NCBI GenBank assembly: GCA_965221595.1
Contig: OZ244900.1
Span: forward strand, 682,001 to 746,000
Direction: 5' to 3'
DNA: 64,000 nucleotides
From: JAAXGX01 sp965221595
GTDB taxonomy: Bacteria > Acidobacteriota > Vicinamibacteria > Vicinamibacterales > UBA8438
The first letter of the stretch is position 1, and every line of letters starts with the position of its first letter. A program made the position numbers and the translations under genes. Positions 17,426 to 27,085 of the stretch are shown here, one piece after another. The notes below the pieces were generated by a model, which saw only the letters and a list, made by a program, of their open reading frames with translations, was not told the origin of the DNA and did not search any database.

Positions 17426-17756
17426 CTACGGTGCAGATGCTGGCCGGGAGGCCGCGCCTGCGCCCGCGAGACTTTCCTCGTGCTCGCTGTACGCGCGGAG
17501 GATGCGCTCCCGCAGAGGGTCCGTCCGCGCCACGTCCTCGGTCGCCCGCAGCAACACGAAGTGGCGGCGCTCGCCATCGACGGTGTACTGCCGTGCCGGA
17601 AAGGTCACGCTTCGGCCACGAGCGTCGCGCCGGTCCCACACGGTGAACCCCACCAGCTTCAATCCGGCCAGGAGTCCGTCGAAAAAGTGCAGCTCGGCAT
17701 CCGCCTAGCTTGCCTGCCGGCGCACCGGCGGTGCGCGGCACGATCTTCACCTTCAT
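17426..17756 (-). pseudogene. Small conserved-looking protein, broken by a +1 frameshift (possibly SpoVG-like)
   Basis: An ATG at 17756 with a strong ribosome site (GGGAGGAG) opens MKVKIVPRTAGAPAGKL, then runs into unrelated basic sequence. Dropping one C at about 17704-17705 restores a coherent protein: KLADAELHFFDGLLAGLKL joined to VGFTVWDRRDARGRSVTFP and on to the stop at 17426. The product would be about 109 residues. The second half (VTFPARQY ... HFVLLR ... RILRAYSEHE) loosely recalls SpoVG, a small nucleic-acid-binding regulator, but that is a guess. The frame shift may be real decay or a sequencing error. Its last codons and TAG stop match the hairpin-repeat family (TCTGCACCGTAGA). Confidence 0.55.
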
Positions 17757-17921
17757 GGGCGTCTCCTCCCGTCGCCGGCGGAGACAAGCAAACGGTGTTC
17801 CGTGCCGCGGCTACGGGTCGGGTGGGAGTGGAACTCGCTGACCTGCCGGGTCTTGCGCGTCGTCGCCGCCGCCGCAGGCGGCACTGGCCCCGGTTCGGAC
17901 GCCGGGTGTGACAACCGGCGG

Positions 17922-18085
17922 CGACGTCAGCAGCCCGTGGTGAAACCCCATGTTGCAGCGGGACGGGCAAGGCGCTGGGCTGACGAGGCGTGACGAGGGA
18001 GCAGGTTGGGCCTATTCGACCGAGGAACAACGCAGACGGATGCATCGCCCGTCGAACGCAACGGGCTTCTTGCCACGGGCTGTCA
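17922..18085 (+). repeat. Dispersed palindromic repeat family 1, copy 1
   Basis: This segment matches 26080-26263 and, inverted, 53541-53718. Shared stretches include CGACGTCA(G/A)CAGCC, a core GGCGTG(A/G)CGAG, AGACGGA(A)TGCA and a terminus GCTTCTTGCCACGGGCTGTC. The ends are imperfect inverted repeats: CAGCCCGTGG on the left and CCACGGGCTG on the right. The right terminus contains the TGA stop of the rnhA-acpS gene (minus strand). The rest of the gene-free stretch 17757-17921 shows only GC-rich sequence with no recognisable signal. Confidence 0.72.
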
Positions 18086-18901
18086 GGCGCCGAGCAGCAG
18101 CACTTGCGCCAGCGCGAAATCGCCGGAGTGGCTCATGCTGATCAACGATTGCCGGCCGCCCAGCGCGCCCAGGCGTCGCGCCGCCTCGTCGTGAAACCGG
18201 AGTTGCGGTGGGCCGGCAACCCGCACGACCTCGATGCTGCGCCAGAGAACGCCGCCGGAGTGCCCGGTTCCGAGGGCCTTCATCGCTGCTTCCTTCGCGG
18301 CGAAGCGGGCAGCGAGGTGCTGCGCGGGATGCCGCCTCCGCAGACTGTACGTCGCTTCGCCGGCGGTGAAGACGCGCTCGACGAAGCGCGGCCCGTAGCG
18401 TTCGAGCAGTTGGCCGACCCGCTCGATCGACTCGATGTCCACGCCGAGCGCAATGACGGCGCCGCCGCCGGCGGCGGCGGACCGGCGTGGCGGCTGGGCG
18501 CCGTCCATCGCCGCGTTGGCCAGCCTGTCCGCCTCGGTGTTGGCAGAGCGTCGCACGTGCTCGAAGCGCACCCGGCGCAGCCGCCTCACGAGCGCTCCGG
18601 CTTCCTGGTGCAGCAGTCGCAGACGCGGATGGCGGACCTTGAACTGTCCGAGCATCTGTTTGGTGAGCAGCTCGGAGTCCGAGCGGATGACCACGTCCGG
18701 ATAGCCATGCCGATCGAGATAGGTCAGCGCGGCGAGGAGGCCGCGGTACTCCGCTACGTTATTGGTGGCGATGCCGATGGTCCCGCTCAGCTCGTCGACC
18801 AGCGAGCCGTCGTCGGCCTCTATGCGGACGCCGTAACCCGCGGGACCGGGATTGCCCCGGGCGCCGCCGTCGATATACGCGATGACCGGGCCGTCGCTCA
18901 C
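18083..18901 (-). CDS. Fusion of ribonuclease HI and holo-[acyl-carrier-protein] synthase
   Basis: One 272-residue frame carries two complete enzymes. Residues 6-131 are RNase HI with all four catalytic acids: D11 in YIDGG, E51 in NNVAEY, D75 in RSDSE and D125 in NTEADRLAN. After an Ala/Gly/Arg/Pro linker (133-148), residues 149-272 are AcpS: GVDIESIERV with D155, and RFAAKEAAMKALG with K203-E204. AcpS moves phosphopantetheine from CoA to ACP; RNase HI removes RNA from RNA-DNA hybrids. The GTG at 18901 overlaps the zinc-ribbon gene by 4 bp. Internal starts exist in principle (ATG for M132) but without a ribosome site. A zinc-ribbon gene beside RNase H recalls mycobacterial Rv2229c-Rv2228c, where the RNase H carries a phosphatase domain instead. 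Confidence 0.85.
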   Translation of the reverse strand: MSDGPVIAYIDGGARGNPGPAGYGVRIEADDGSLVDELSGTIGIATNNVAEYRGLLAALTYLDRHGYPDVVIRSDSELLTKQMLGQFKVRHPRLRLLHQEAGALVRRLRRVRFEHVRRSANTEADRLANAAMDGAQPPRRSAAAGGGAVIALGVDIESIERVGQLLERYGPRFVERVFTAGEATYSLRRRHPAQHLAARFAAKEAAMKALGTGHSGGVLWRSIEVVRVAGPPQLRFHDEAARRLGALGGRQSLISMSHSGDFALAQVLLLGA

Positions 18902-19635
18902 CCGGCCGCTCCCTGCTCGGCGGCATCGGGGCGCGTATCGAAGTACAGGATCCGCTGGCAGCTCTCGCACTGAATCAGGCTCTCGTTGAGCCGGATGTTG
19001 TTATATAGCTGGGGGCGGAGCCGCACCTGACACCACGCGCAGCGTCCGTCGCGCGCCTCGACGACGGCAACGCCGTTGCGTTGTTTCGCGACGTTCTCGA
19101 AGAGCGTGAGGAGGTGTGGGGCCAGCACGCCGACCTGCTGCCGCCGCTCGGCCTCGAGCTCCTCGAGCCGCTGCGCGACCTCGGCCTGCTCCCGTTCGAG
19201 CTCCGCGCGCTCGGCCTCGATGGCGGCTCGCTGTTCCGCGAGCCGCACTTCGGCACGTGCCACCTCCGCGGCCAGCTCGTCACCGTCCAGCATGCGCTCG
19301 AGAATCACATCCTCCAGCCGCGTCACCTCGGCCTCGCCACCGGCGATCTCGACTTGCAGCGCCTGGTATTCGCGGTTGGTCTTGACCTCCATCAACTGTT
19401 CCCTGAAGCGGCTCAGCCGCGTCTGGACGATCGCCACTTCCTTTTCCCGCGCCTGCCGGTCGGCCTTGAGTTCATCGAACCGCCGCCGCGCGTTGACGAC
19501 CTCCTCGGATGTCTCACCGAGCCGAGCGTCGAGCTGCGCAATGTGCGAAGGGAGTTCGCTGATCCGCGCGCGGGCGGTCGTCGCTGCGTTCTGAATCCGC
19601 TGGAGCGTGATCAGGTGTTCGAGGTCGGGGAGCAT
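18898..19635 (-). CDS. C4-type zinc-ribbon protein with long coiled coil (DUF164-like)
   Basis: A 245-residue protein. Residues about 5-185 form an almost unbroken charged coiled coil (repeated Glu/Arg/Ala/Leu heptads). The C-terminal zinc ribbon has two Cys pairs, CAWC and CESC, with VRLRPQLYNNIR between them. This matches the family that flanks RNase H genes in several phyla; it is thought to bind nucleic acid, though its role is not established. ATG 19635 is chosen because the conserved coiled coil begins there. The frame is open further upstream but is low-complexity. It overlaps the downstream RNase H-AcpS gene by 4 bp, so the two are co-translated. Confidence 0.85.
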   Translation of the reverse strand: MLPDLEHLITLQRIQNAATTARARISELPSHIAQLDARLGETSEEVVNARRRFDELKADRQAREKEVAIVQTRLSRFREQLMEVKTNREYQALQVEIAGGEAEVTRLEDVILERMLDGDELAAEVARAEVRLAEQRAAIEAERAELEREQAEVAQRLEELEAERRQQVGVLAPHLLTLFENVAKQRNGVAVVEARDGRCAWCQVRLRPQLYNNIRLNESLIQCESCQRILYFDTRPDAAEQGAAG

Positions 19636-19740
19636 CCGGGCGTCAATCGAGCGGGGCCACGCCCCGAGCCCCCGGCGGCCGCTTGCGGGGACCCCTGCAC
19701 CCCGCGCCGCTCCGGTCGAGGCGCGCCGTGCGCACCTTGC

Positions 19741-19771
19741 GGCGTCTGCACCGTTCCGGGGCGTAGACGCC
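19741..19771. repeat. Hairpin repeat family 2, copy in the 19636-20003 spacer
   Basis: GGCGTCT (19741-19747) pairs with AGACGCC (19765-19771), with an inner CCG/CGG pair around a TTC loop and the same GCACCG left flank as the other copies. The primary sequence follows the family (TCTGCACCGT ... GGCGTAGAC). The outer stem changes (GGCGTCT/AGACGCC here, GAGTCT/AGACTC at 55903) are compensatory. Nothing else recognisable was seen in 19772-19938. Confidence 0.6.
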
Positions 19772-19938
19772 CAGGGCAAGGGAAAACTGCCGGGGTGGGC
19801 CTGCGGAAAGCACGCTGCGGCGGCCTGCAGCCGGGCGGATTGACGCCCGGCGCGCGATGGAACGAGGTGTTCCCAGTCGTCGATGCGCGTCCATTGGCCA
19901 GTCGGGTTCCTGATCCTAACACGGGCGCGAGCGCATGC

Positions 19939-19970
19939 GCGCCGTCGGCGTGCGATGCCGCCGACGGCGC
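19939..19970 (-). terminator. Hairpin downstream of the tRNA gene
   Basis: GCGCCGTCGGCG (19939-19950) and CGCCGACGGCGC (19959-19970) form a perfect 12-bp stem with an 8-nt loop, 34-65 nt past the 3' end of the tRNA on the minus strand. There is no clear U-run, so the terminator role is an inference from position and stem strength. In GC-rich genomes such stems often end transcription without a U-run. Confidence 0.45.
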
Positions 19971-20003
19971 TGCGCGATCGGGAGCGCCGCACGACGGAAG
20001 GGG

Positions 20004-20079
20004 TGGTGGGCCCACCAGGATTCGAACCTGGGACAAGCCGGTTATGAGCCGGCGGCTCTGACCGCTGAGCTATGGGCCC
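20004..20079 (-). tRNA. tRNA with CAU anticodon (Ile2 or elongator Met)
   Basis: A 76-nt cloverleaf on the minus strand. Acceptor GGGCCCA pairs with TGGGCCC; D arm GCTC/GAGC; anticodon stem GCCGG/CCGGC with loop CTCATAA (anticodon CAT); T arm CCAGG/CCTGG with TTCGAAT; encoded CCA tail. The G1-C72 pair rules out a typical initiator tRNA. CAU is then either elongator Met or Ile2, whose C34 is changed to lysidine by TilS. The GGGCCC acceptor and the CTTG after the anticodon stem lean slightly towards Ile2. It lies 6 bp after the rpoD stop and is probably co-transcribed with it. Confidence 0.95.
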
Positions 20080-20085
20080 TGCGAT

Positions 20086-21783
<1,698 letters not shown>

Positions 21784-21803
21784 GCGTCTGCCTCCTGAGC
21801 GTT

Positions 21804-23573
21804 TCACCCTCCGAGCGCCTCCGGGCGCTGCAGCAGATCCTGCTTGCGCTGCAGGAGCGCCAGCATCTCGCGTTCCGCTCCCGGCGCGCCGGCGCGCTGG
21901 CAGCGGTCGATGGCTTCCTGGAGTGCGCCCAGTTCGCGCTGGAAGCGGCGCCGCCGCATGGTGGCTACGCAGTCGGCGACAGCGGCCGGCGCCTGCGGAG
22001 CCCGCGCGATGCGCTCCGCCAGCGCCGCCTCGCCGGCGCTCACGCGTTCCAGCAGCGCCTGCGGGACGGCATCGACCGGCCACTCCACCAGCGTTCTCGC
22101 CACGCGGAGGATCGGCTCGGTCGCCAGGCCCTCGAAGTCGGCCGGCTCGGTGTCCGCCAGCGCTTGCAGCGCCGCGGTCGTAGCGCGCATGGTGGCCCAG
22201 ATGAGGCCCTTCTCTGCGTGCGTGACGGCCGGCTCGATCGATTCGCTCACCCCCGCGTCGAGCGTCGTCCGCCGCTTGACGGCGAGGCGCCGCAGTTCAG
22301 ATCGGACGACGTCCTCCGTGATACCGGCCCGGTGCGCCACGCGGTCGGCGAACTCGTCCCGCGCCGCTGCATCCGGCATGCGGGCAGCCACAGTCAACAT
22401 ATCGGACAGGAACGCCTTGCGCTGTGCACTGCGCGAAAGATCGCGTGCGTCCGCCGCCTTCTCCAGCACGTAGTCCGCGTACCGTTGTGACGTGCGCAGC
22501 CGCTCCACGTAGTCCGCGCCTCCGCGCTCGCGCACGCACGTATCCGGATCCTGATCCGGCGGCAGCGCAGCCACATTGACGTCCAACCCCTCGGCCACCA
22601 GCAGCTCGCCTGTCCGGGTGGCCGCGCTCTGGCCGGCGGCGTCGGGGTCGAAGCTGACGATGACCTTCGACGCGAAGCGGCGCAGCAGCCGCGCCTGGTG
22701 CGGGGTCACCGCTGTGCCGCAGGTGGCCACTGCCGGCTCCACGCCCGCCTGCACCACCTGGGCGAAGTCGAAGTAGCCTTCAACCATCACCGCGTAGCCC
22801 AAACGCCGAATCGCCGACTTGGTGAGATGTAGACCATACAACGTCCGGCTCTTCGCATACAGCGGAGTCTCGGGCGAGTTGACATACTTGGGCTGCTGAC
22901 CGGATTCGAGGGCGCGCCCCCCGAATGCCACGACCGAGCCGCTGTCACGGCAGATGGGAATCATCAACCGGTTCCGGAAGCGGTCCAGGATCTGACCGCC
23001 GTCGCGCTCCACCAACAGGCCGCTGGCAAGCAGCAGGTCCAGCGGCTGCCCGGCGTCCAGGAGGTGCCGCTTGAGGCTGTCGCGCCGGGCAGGGGCATAG
23101 CCCAGGCCGAGCCGCTCGATCGTCTCCGGGCGGATACCGCGCGCCGTCAGGTGTGCACCCGCCCGCGCGCCCGCCGCCGTGGCGAGCTGCGCGCCGAAGA
23201 AAGCGGCGGCCAGAGAGTGGACCTTCAGCAGTGCCTCGCGCCGGGCGTCGGCCGCCGCGTCCCGGGTCGGATCGTCCGTGTCCGGCACCTCGAGACCGAA
23301 GCGCTGGGCGAGCAGCCGGACGGCATCCGGGAAGCCCAGCTTCTCCTGCAGCTCGACGAACTTGACGACGTCGCCGCCCACGCCGCAGCCGAAACAGTGA
23401 AAGAAACCCTTGTCCGGGTTGACGTGGAACGAGGGCGTCTTCTCGCTGTGGAACGGACACAGACCCTTGTAGGTGCTGCCGGCCTTTCTGAGCGGAACCG
23501 AGTCCTGCACCACCTGCACGATGTCAGCGTGAGCCTTGAGGTCGTCGACGAAGTGCGGCGGAAAGCGTCCCAC
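21804..23573 (-). CDS. dnaG: DNA primase DnaG
   Basis: DnaG makes RNA primers at the replication fork. The 589-residue protein has the N-terminal CHC2 zinc finger (CPFHSEKTPSF ... HCFGCG, about residues 40-65). The RNA polymerase core and TOPRIM domain follow, with VMVEGYFD and SFDPDAAGQSA. A helicase-binding C-terminal region completes it. The GTG start at 23573 lies 2 bp after the mutS2 stop. rpoD follows 20 bp downstream or with a 4-bp overlap, depending on its start. dnaG-rpoD is the core of the macromolecular synthesis operon; rpsU is not part of it here. Confidence 0.94.
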   Translation of the reverse strand: MGRFPPHFVDDLKAHADIVQVVQDSVPLRKAGSTYKGLCPFHSEKTPSFHVNPDKGFFHCFGCGVGGDVVKFVELQEKLGFPDAVRLLAQRFGLEVPDTDDPTRDAAADARREALLKVHSLAAAFFGAQLATAAGARAGAHLTARGIRPETIERLGLGYAPARRDSLKRHLLDAGQPLDLLLASGLLVERDGGQILDRFRNRLMIPICRDSGSVVAFGGRALESGQQPKYVNSPETPLYAKSRTLYGLHLTKSAIRRLGYAVMVEGYFDFAQVVQAGVEPAVATCGTAVTPHQARLLRRFASKVIVSFDPDAAGQSAATRTGELLVAEGLDVNVAALPPDQDPDTCVRERGGADYVERLRTSQRYADYVLEKAADARDLSRSAQRKAFLSDMLTVAARMPDAAARDEFADRVAHRAGITEDVVRSELRRLAVKRRTTLDAGVSESIEPAVTHAEKGLIWATMRATTAALQALADTEPADFEGLATEPILRVARTLVEWPVDAVPQALLERVSAGEAALAERIARAPQAPAAVADCVATMRRRRFQRELGALQEAIDRCQRAGAPGAEREMLALLQRKQDLLQRPEALGG

Positions 23574-23575
23574 GC

Positions 23576-26035
23576 TCAGTCCTTCAGTTCCACGACCGTG
23601 ACTCCCTCGCCGCCCTGCGCCTGTTGCGCCGGCGCAAACCGCGCGACCTGCGGGTGGGTCTTGAGCAGGCCGGCTATCGAGCGCCGCAACGCGCCGGTGC
23701 CATGGCCGTGGATGACGCGCACTTCCCGCCGTTCGTGGAGGACGGCGCGATCGAGGTGCCGCTCGGTGAGCGACAAGGCCTCGTCGACCGTGCAACCGAT
23801 GACGTTGAGCTCGGGTGGCAGGTCGCCCTCGTCCGCGGCGCGCACCGTGACACGGCCGCTCTGGCGCCGTTCGCCAGCGGGCGCGGCCCGGATGTCGGAC
23901 AGCGGGACTCGCAGGCGTTTGCCGCGCACTTCCACCTCGGCCTCGGTGTCCTGCAGCGCACGCACCTGGCCGTCGAGGCCCAGGCTCGCCACCGTCACCG
24001 TGGCGCCGACGTCGGGGGCGCCCGCTGCGGGAGGCGCGCCGCCGGGGGGGGGCGGCGGGACCGGGGCAGCGGCAGCCGCGTCCTCCCGGCTGGCAAGGGC
24101 GTCGAGCGCGGCGTGCGCCGCGCCGCGCAGGGCGCCGGTCTCACCCGTGGTCAGCGGCCGTTTCCCGGCGGCGGCCCGCTCGGCGGCGGTGCGCTGCAGG
24201 TCGGACGCCCGCCCGCGCAGGTCGTCGACGACAGCGTCGATCTCCCGGCGCGCCGCCCGGATCCGGTCGCCGACCCCGTCGGCGAGGCGCGCGCGCGCTC
24301 CTTCCGCACGGGCATCGACCTCGCGCCGGGCGGCCTCGACCTCCGCGCGCTCGGACGTGAGGCGCGCGCGCATCTGCGCCAGCTCCCGGCGCTCGTTCTC
24401 GAGCCCGCGCAGCTCGTCGTCCACCCGCGTCAGCCGCTCCGCCAGTTGCGCCTCGCGCGCGCTCCGGCGGTCGCGCGCGGCCTGGATGACCTCGGGCGGG
24501 ACACCCAGCCGGGCCGCGATCTCGAACGCCAGACTGCGTCCGGGTGCCCCATAGGTCAGCTCGTAGTTCGGTGCGAAGGTATCCGTCCGGAAGCCGAACG
24601 CGGCACAGGTCACGCCGTCGGTGGTGGCCGCGTACGCCTTGAGCAGATCGTCGTGCGTCGTGGCCATGACGACCGCGCCGCGCCCGCGGAAATGCTCGAT
24701 GAGCGCTGCTCCCAGGGCGCCGCCCTCCACCGGGTCCGTGCCGGCGCCCACCTCGTCGAGCAGGACGAGCGCCGGCAGTTGCAGGTGCTCGTCCATCGCC
24801 ACGATGTTGCTGATGTGGCCGGAGAAGGTGGAGACGCTGGCGGTGATCGACTGTTCGTCCCCGATGTCCGCGAAAACCGTGCGGAACACCGTCACGTGCG
24901 ACCCGCCCGCGGCCGGCACGTGCAGCCCGGCCTGCGCCATGAGGGCCAGCAGCCCGGCCGTCTTCAGCGCGACCGTCTTGCCGCCCGTATTCGGTCCCGT
25001 GATCACGAGTACCGACGTCGGCGGGATTGCGCATACGTCGACCGGCGTGGGCTGTTCGGAGGCCGCATCGTCCGCGCGCAGCCGCGCGCGCACCTCCGGA
25101 ATCAGCAGCGGGTGCCGTGCCTCCCGGAATTCGAGATGCGACTCCGCGGTCAGCTTCGGCTCGACCCCGCCGACCAGGCGCGAGAACGCGGCGCGCGCCT
25201 GAATTTCGTCGATCTCCGTGGCCGCCGTGAGCGTATGGCGCAGGTCGAGGGCGCGCCTGCGCAGAGCGTTGGTCAGCTCCAGGAGAATCCGCTGCACCTC
25301 GCCGGCTTCGCGGTCGCGGAGTGCGACGATGTCGTTGTTGATCTCGACGGTGCTGAGAGGTTCGAGGAACAGGCTCGCCCCGCTGCCCGAGCTCCCATGG
25401 ACGATGCCGGGGATTGCATCGCGGTGCTCGACCTTGATCACGAGCACCTGTCGCCCGGCACGTTCCGTCACGATGCGTTCCTGCAGATAGCGCGCGGTGC
25501 CCTTGCCCCGCAGGTAGGAGTCGAGCGTGGACCGCAGGCGGTTCGTCTGCCTGCGCAGCTGCTCGCGGATCGTCCGCAGGGCGTCCGAGGCATTGTCCAC
25601 CACGTTGCCCGCGTCGTCGATCTTCGCGCGGATCTGCGAGATCTCACCGGCGAATGAGCGGCATCCCTCCAGCGTGGACTGCAGCGCCGGGTACGGCCCG
25701 TCGTCCGCGCCCTCGACCGCGCGGCAGACGGCGTCGACGGACGCGAGAAAGGCGGCCAGGCCGCGCAGATGACCCGCTTCGAGCGGGAGTCCGTCGATCG
25801 CGAGGTTTGTCAGGGCCTGCTCGAGGTCTGCTGGTGCGTCGAGTCCGACCGCGCCGTTCGACTCGAGGTACCGCACGCACTCGGTGGTGGCCGCCAGTGC
25901 GGCCTGCGCGCTCCGGATGTCCGTGCACGGACGGAGTCCCGCCAGCCGGGCGGCGCCGAGCGGCGTCAGCGCGAAGCTTTGAACAACTTCGACGATCCGG
26001 TCGAACTCGAGGGACCGGAGCGAGCCTTCGTGCAT
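23576..26035 (-). CDS. mutS2: MutS2, DNA mismatch/recombination ATPase with Smr nuclease domain
   Basis: MutS2 proteins suppress homologous recombination and, in some bacteria, split collided ribosomes. The 819-residue protein has the MutS core, the Walker A loop GPNTGGKTVALK, the ABC-type LLDEVGAGTDPVEG and ATTHDDLLK. A long coiled coil follows (about 500-600). The C-terminal Smr domain contains LNVIGCTVDEAL and HGHGTGALR. It lacks the mismatch-recognition domain I of MutS, as expected. ATG 26035 is used; upstream in-frame GTGs are possible. It is the first gene of mutS2-dnaG-rpoD-tRNA. Upstream lies a family 1 repeat. Confidence 0.93.
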   Translation of the reverse strand: MHEGSLRSLEFDRIVEVVQSFALTPLGAARLAGLRPCTDIRSAQAALAATTECVRYLESNGAVGLDAPADLEQALTNLAIDGLPLEAGHLRGLAAFLASVDAVCRAVEGADDGPYPALQSTLEGCRSFAGEISQIRAKIDDAGNVVDNASDALRTIREQLRRQTNRLRSTLDSYLRGKGTARYLQERIVTERAGRQVLVIKVEHRDAIPGIVHGSSGSGASLFLEPLSTVEINNDIVALRDREAGEVQRILLELTNALRRRALDLRHTLTAATEIDEIQARAAFSRLVGGVEPKLTAESHLEFREARHPLLIPEVRARLRADDAASEQPTPVDVCAIPPTSVLVITGPNTGGKTVALKTAGLLALMAQAGLHVPAAGGSHVTVFRTVFADIGDEQSITASVSTFSGHISNIVAMDEHLQLPALVLLDEVGAGTDPVEGGALGAALIEHFRGRGAVVMATTHDDLLKAYAATTDGVTCAAFGFRTDTFAPNYELTYGAPGRSLAFEIAARLGVPPEVIQAARDRRSAREAQLAERLTRVDDELRGLENERRELAQMRARLTSERAEVEAARREVDARAEGARARLADGVGDRIRAARREIDAVVDDLRGRASDLQRTAAERAAAGKRPLTTGETGALRGAAHAALDALASREDAAAAAPVPPPPPGGAPPAAGAPDVGATVTVASLGLDGQVRALQDTEAEVEVRGKRLRVPLSDIRAAPAGERRQSGRVTVRAADEGDLPPELNVIGCTVDEALSLTERHLDRAVLHERREVRVIHGHGTGALRRSIAGLLKTHPQVARFAPAQQAQGGEGVTVVELKD

Positions 26036-26079
26036 GCCAGAAGGTCCCGAGACTATCACGGACGACGAGCGTGGTCCAA

Positions 26080-26263
26080 CGACGTCAACAGCCTGTGGTG
26101 ACACCCCCGCGTCGCAGCGGGGCGCGGTTGCGACAAGGCCGCGCCGGGCCGGAACAAGGCGTGGCGAGAGACCATGTCGGGCAGTTTCGAGTGGGCAGCG
26201 ACGCTGTCAGACGGAATGCACCGCCCCGTCGCATGCAGTGGGGCCGCTTGCCACGAGCTGTCA
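26080..26263 (+). repeat. Dispersed palindromic repeat family 1, copy 2
   Basis: Collinear with 17922-18085: CGACGTCAACAGCC at the left, a core AACAAGGCGTGGCGAGAGAC, CAGACGGAATGCACCGCCCC, and the right terminus GCTTGCCACGAGCTGTCA. Terminal inverted repeats CAGCCTGTGG and CCACGAGCTG differ from copy 1 by single changes. The final TCA is the reverse complement of the larB stop codon. This fills most of the spacer between larB and mutS2. Confidence 0.72.
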
Positions 26264-27022
26264 AGGCAGGTGATTGATGGTGCTCGCCAGCGCGGCCGCA
26301 CCGAAACCGTTGTCGATGTTCACGACCCCGACGCCTGCCGCGCAACTGTTCAGCATGGCCAGCAGGGCCGTCAGACCGCCGAAGCTGGCGCCGTATCCCA
26401 CGCTCGTCGGGACGGCGATGACCGGTACCCTGACCAGGCCGCCGACGACGCTGGGGAGTGCGCCCTCCATGCCGGCGACAGCGATGATCACCCGCGCGGC
26501 ATCGAGCCGCTCGCGCTCCGCGAGGAGCCGGTGCAGTCCGGCCACGCCGGCGTCGTACAGAGCGTCCACCCGATTGCCGAGGACGTCAGCGCTGATCCGC
26601 GCTTCCTCGGCGACCGCGAGGTCGGACGTCCCGGCGGCCACGACGAGGATGACGCCCCGCCCCGTGGGGTCGGTCGCGGACTGCCGGGAAATGAGGCGCG
26701 CGTCCGCGTGAAAGCGCGCGTCCGGGACGACTCTCGCCACGGCGGCGTAGGCTGTCGCGTCCGTCCGGGTCACGAGCAGGGCCTGTCCGGCGGCCACGAT
26801 GCGCTCGGCGATCGCCGCGACCTGCTCCGGCGTCTTGCCCGCACCGAAGATCACCTCGGGAGACCCCTGTCGCAGGGTGCGGTGATGGTCCACGCGGGCG
26901 AACCCGAGATCCTCGAACGGCATGCGCCGCAGCATCGAGGTCAGCCGCTCGGCCGCCCGGGCGGCGGTCGTCGTCCCCTGTTCGACCTCGTCGAGAATGC
27001 CGCGGAGCTGGTCGGGGATCAT
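26261..27022 (-). CDS. larB: LarB, pyridinium-3,5-biscarboxylate mononucleotide synthase
   Basis: LarB carboxylates nicotinate adenine dinucleotide and releases AMP, the first step of the nickel-pincer cofactor used by lactate racemase and relatives. The 253-residue protein has the typical C-terminal, AIR carboxylase-like domain: EVIFGAGKTPEQV, VVAAGTSDLAVAEEA, VAGMEGALPSVVGGL, VPTSVGYGASFGGL and NSCAAGVGVVNIDNGFGA. The partners larC, larE and larA are not in this window. It is divergent from the glycosyltransferase gene (63 bp). Its stop codon lies inside a family 1 repeat. Confidence 0.9.
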   Translation of the reverse strand: MIPDQLRGILDEVEQGTTTAARAAERLTSMLRRMPFEDLGFARVDHHRTLRQGSPEVIFGAGKTPEQVAAIAERIVAAGQALLVTRTDATAYAAVARVVPDARFHADARLISRQSATDPTGRGVILVVAAGTSDLAVAEEARISADVLGNRVDALYDAGVAGLHRLLAERERLDAARVIIAVAGMEGALPSVVGGLVRVPVIAVPTSVGYGASFGGLTALLAMLNSCAAGVGVVNIDNGFGAAALASTINHLP

Positions 27023-27085
27023 GCGGGCCGGGCGCCGCGTGCGGCGGCGAGCAAATTGACTTGGGGAAGTGCGGCCTGTACGGTC

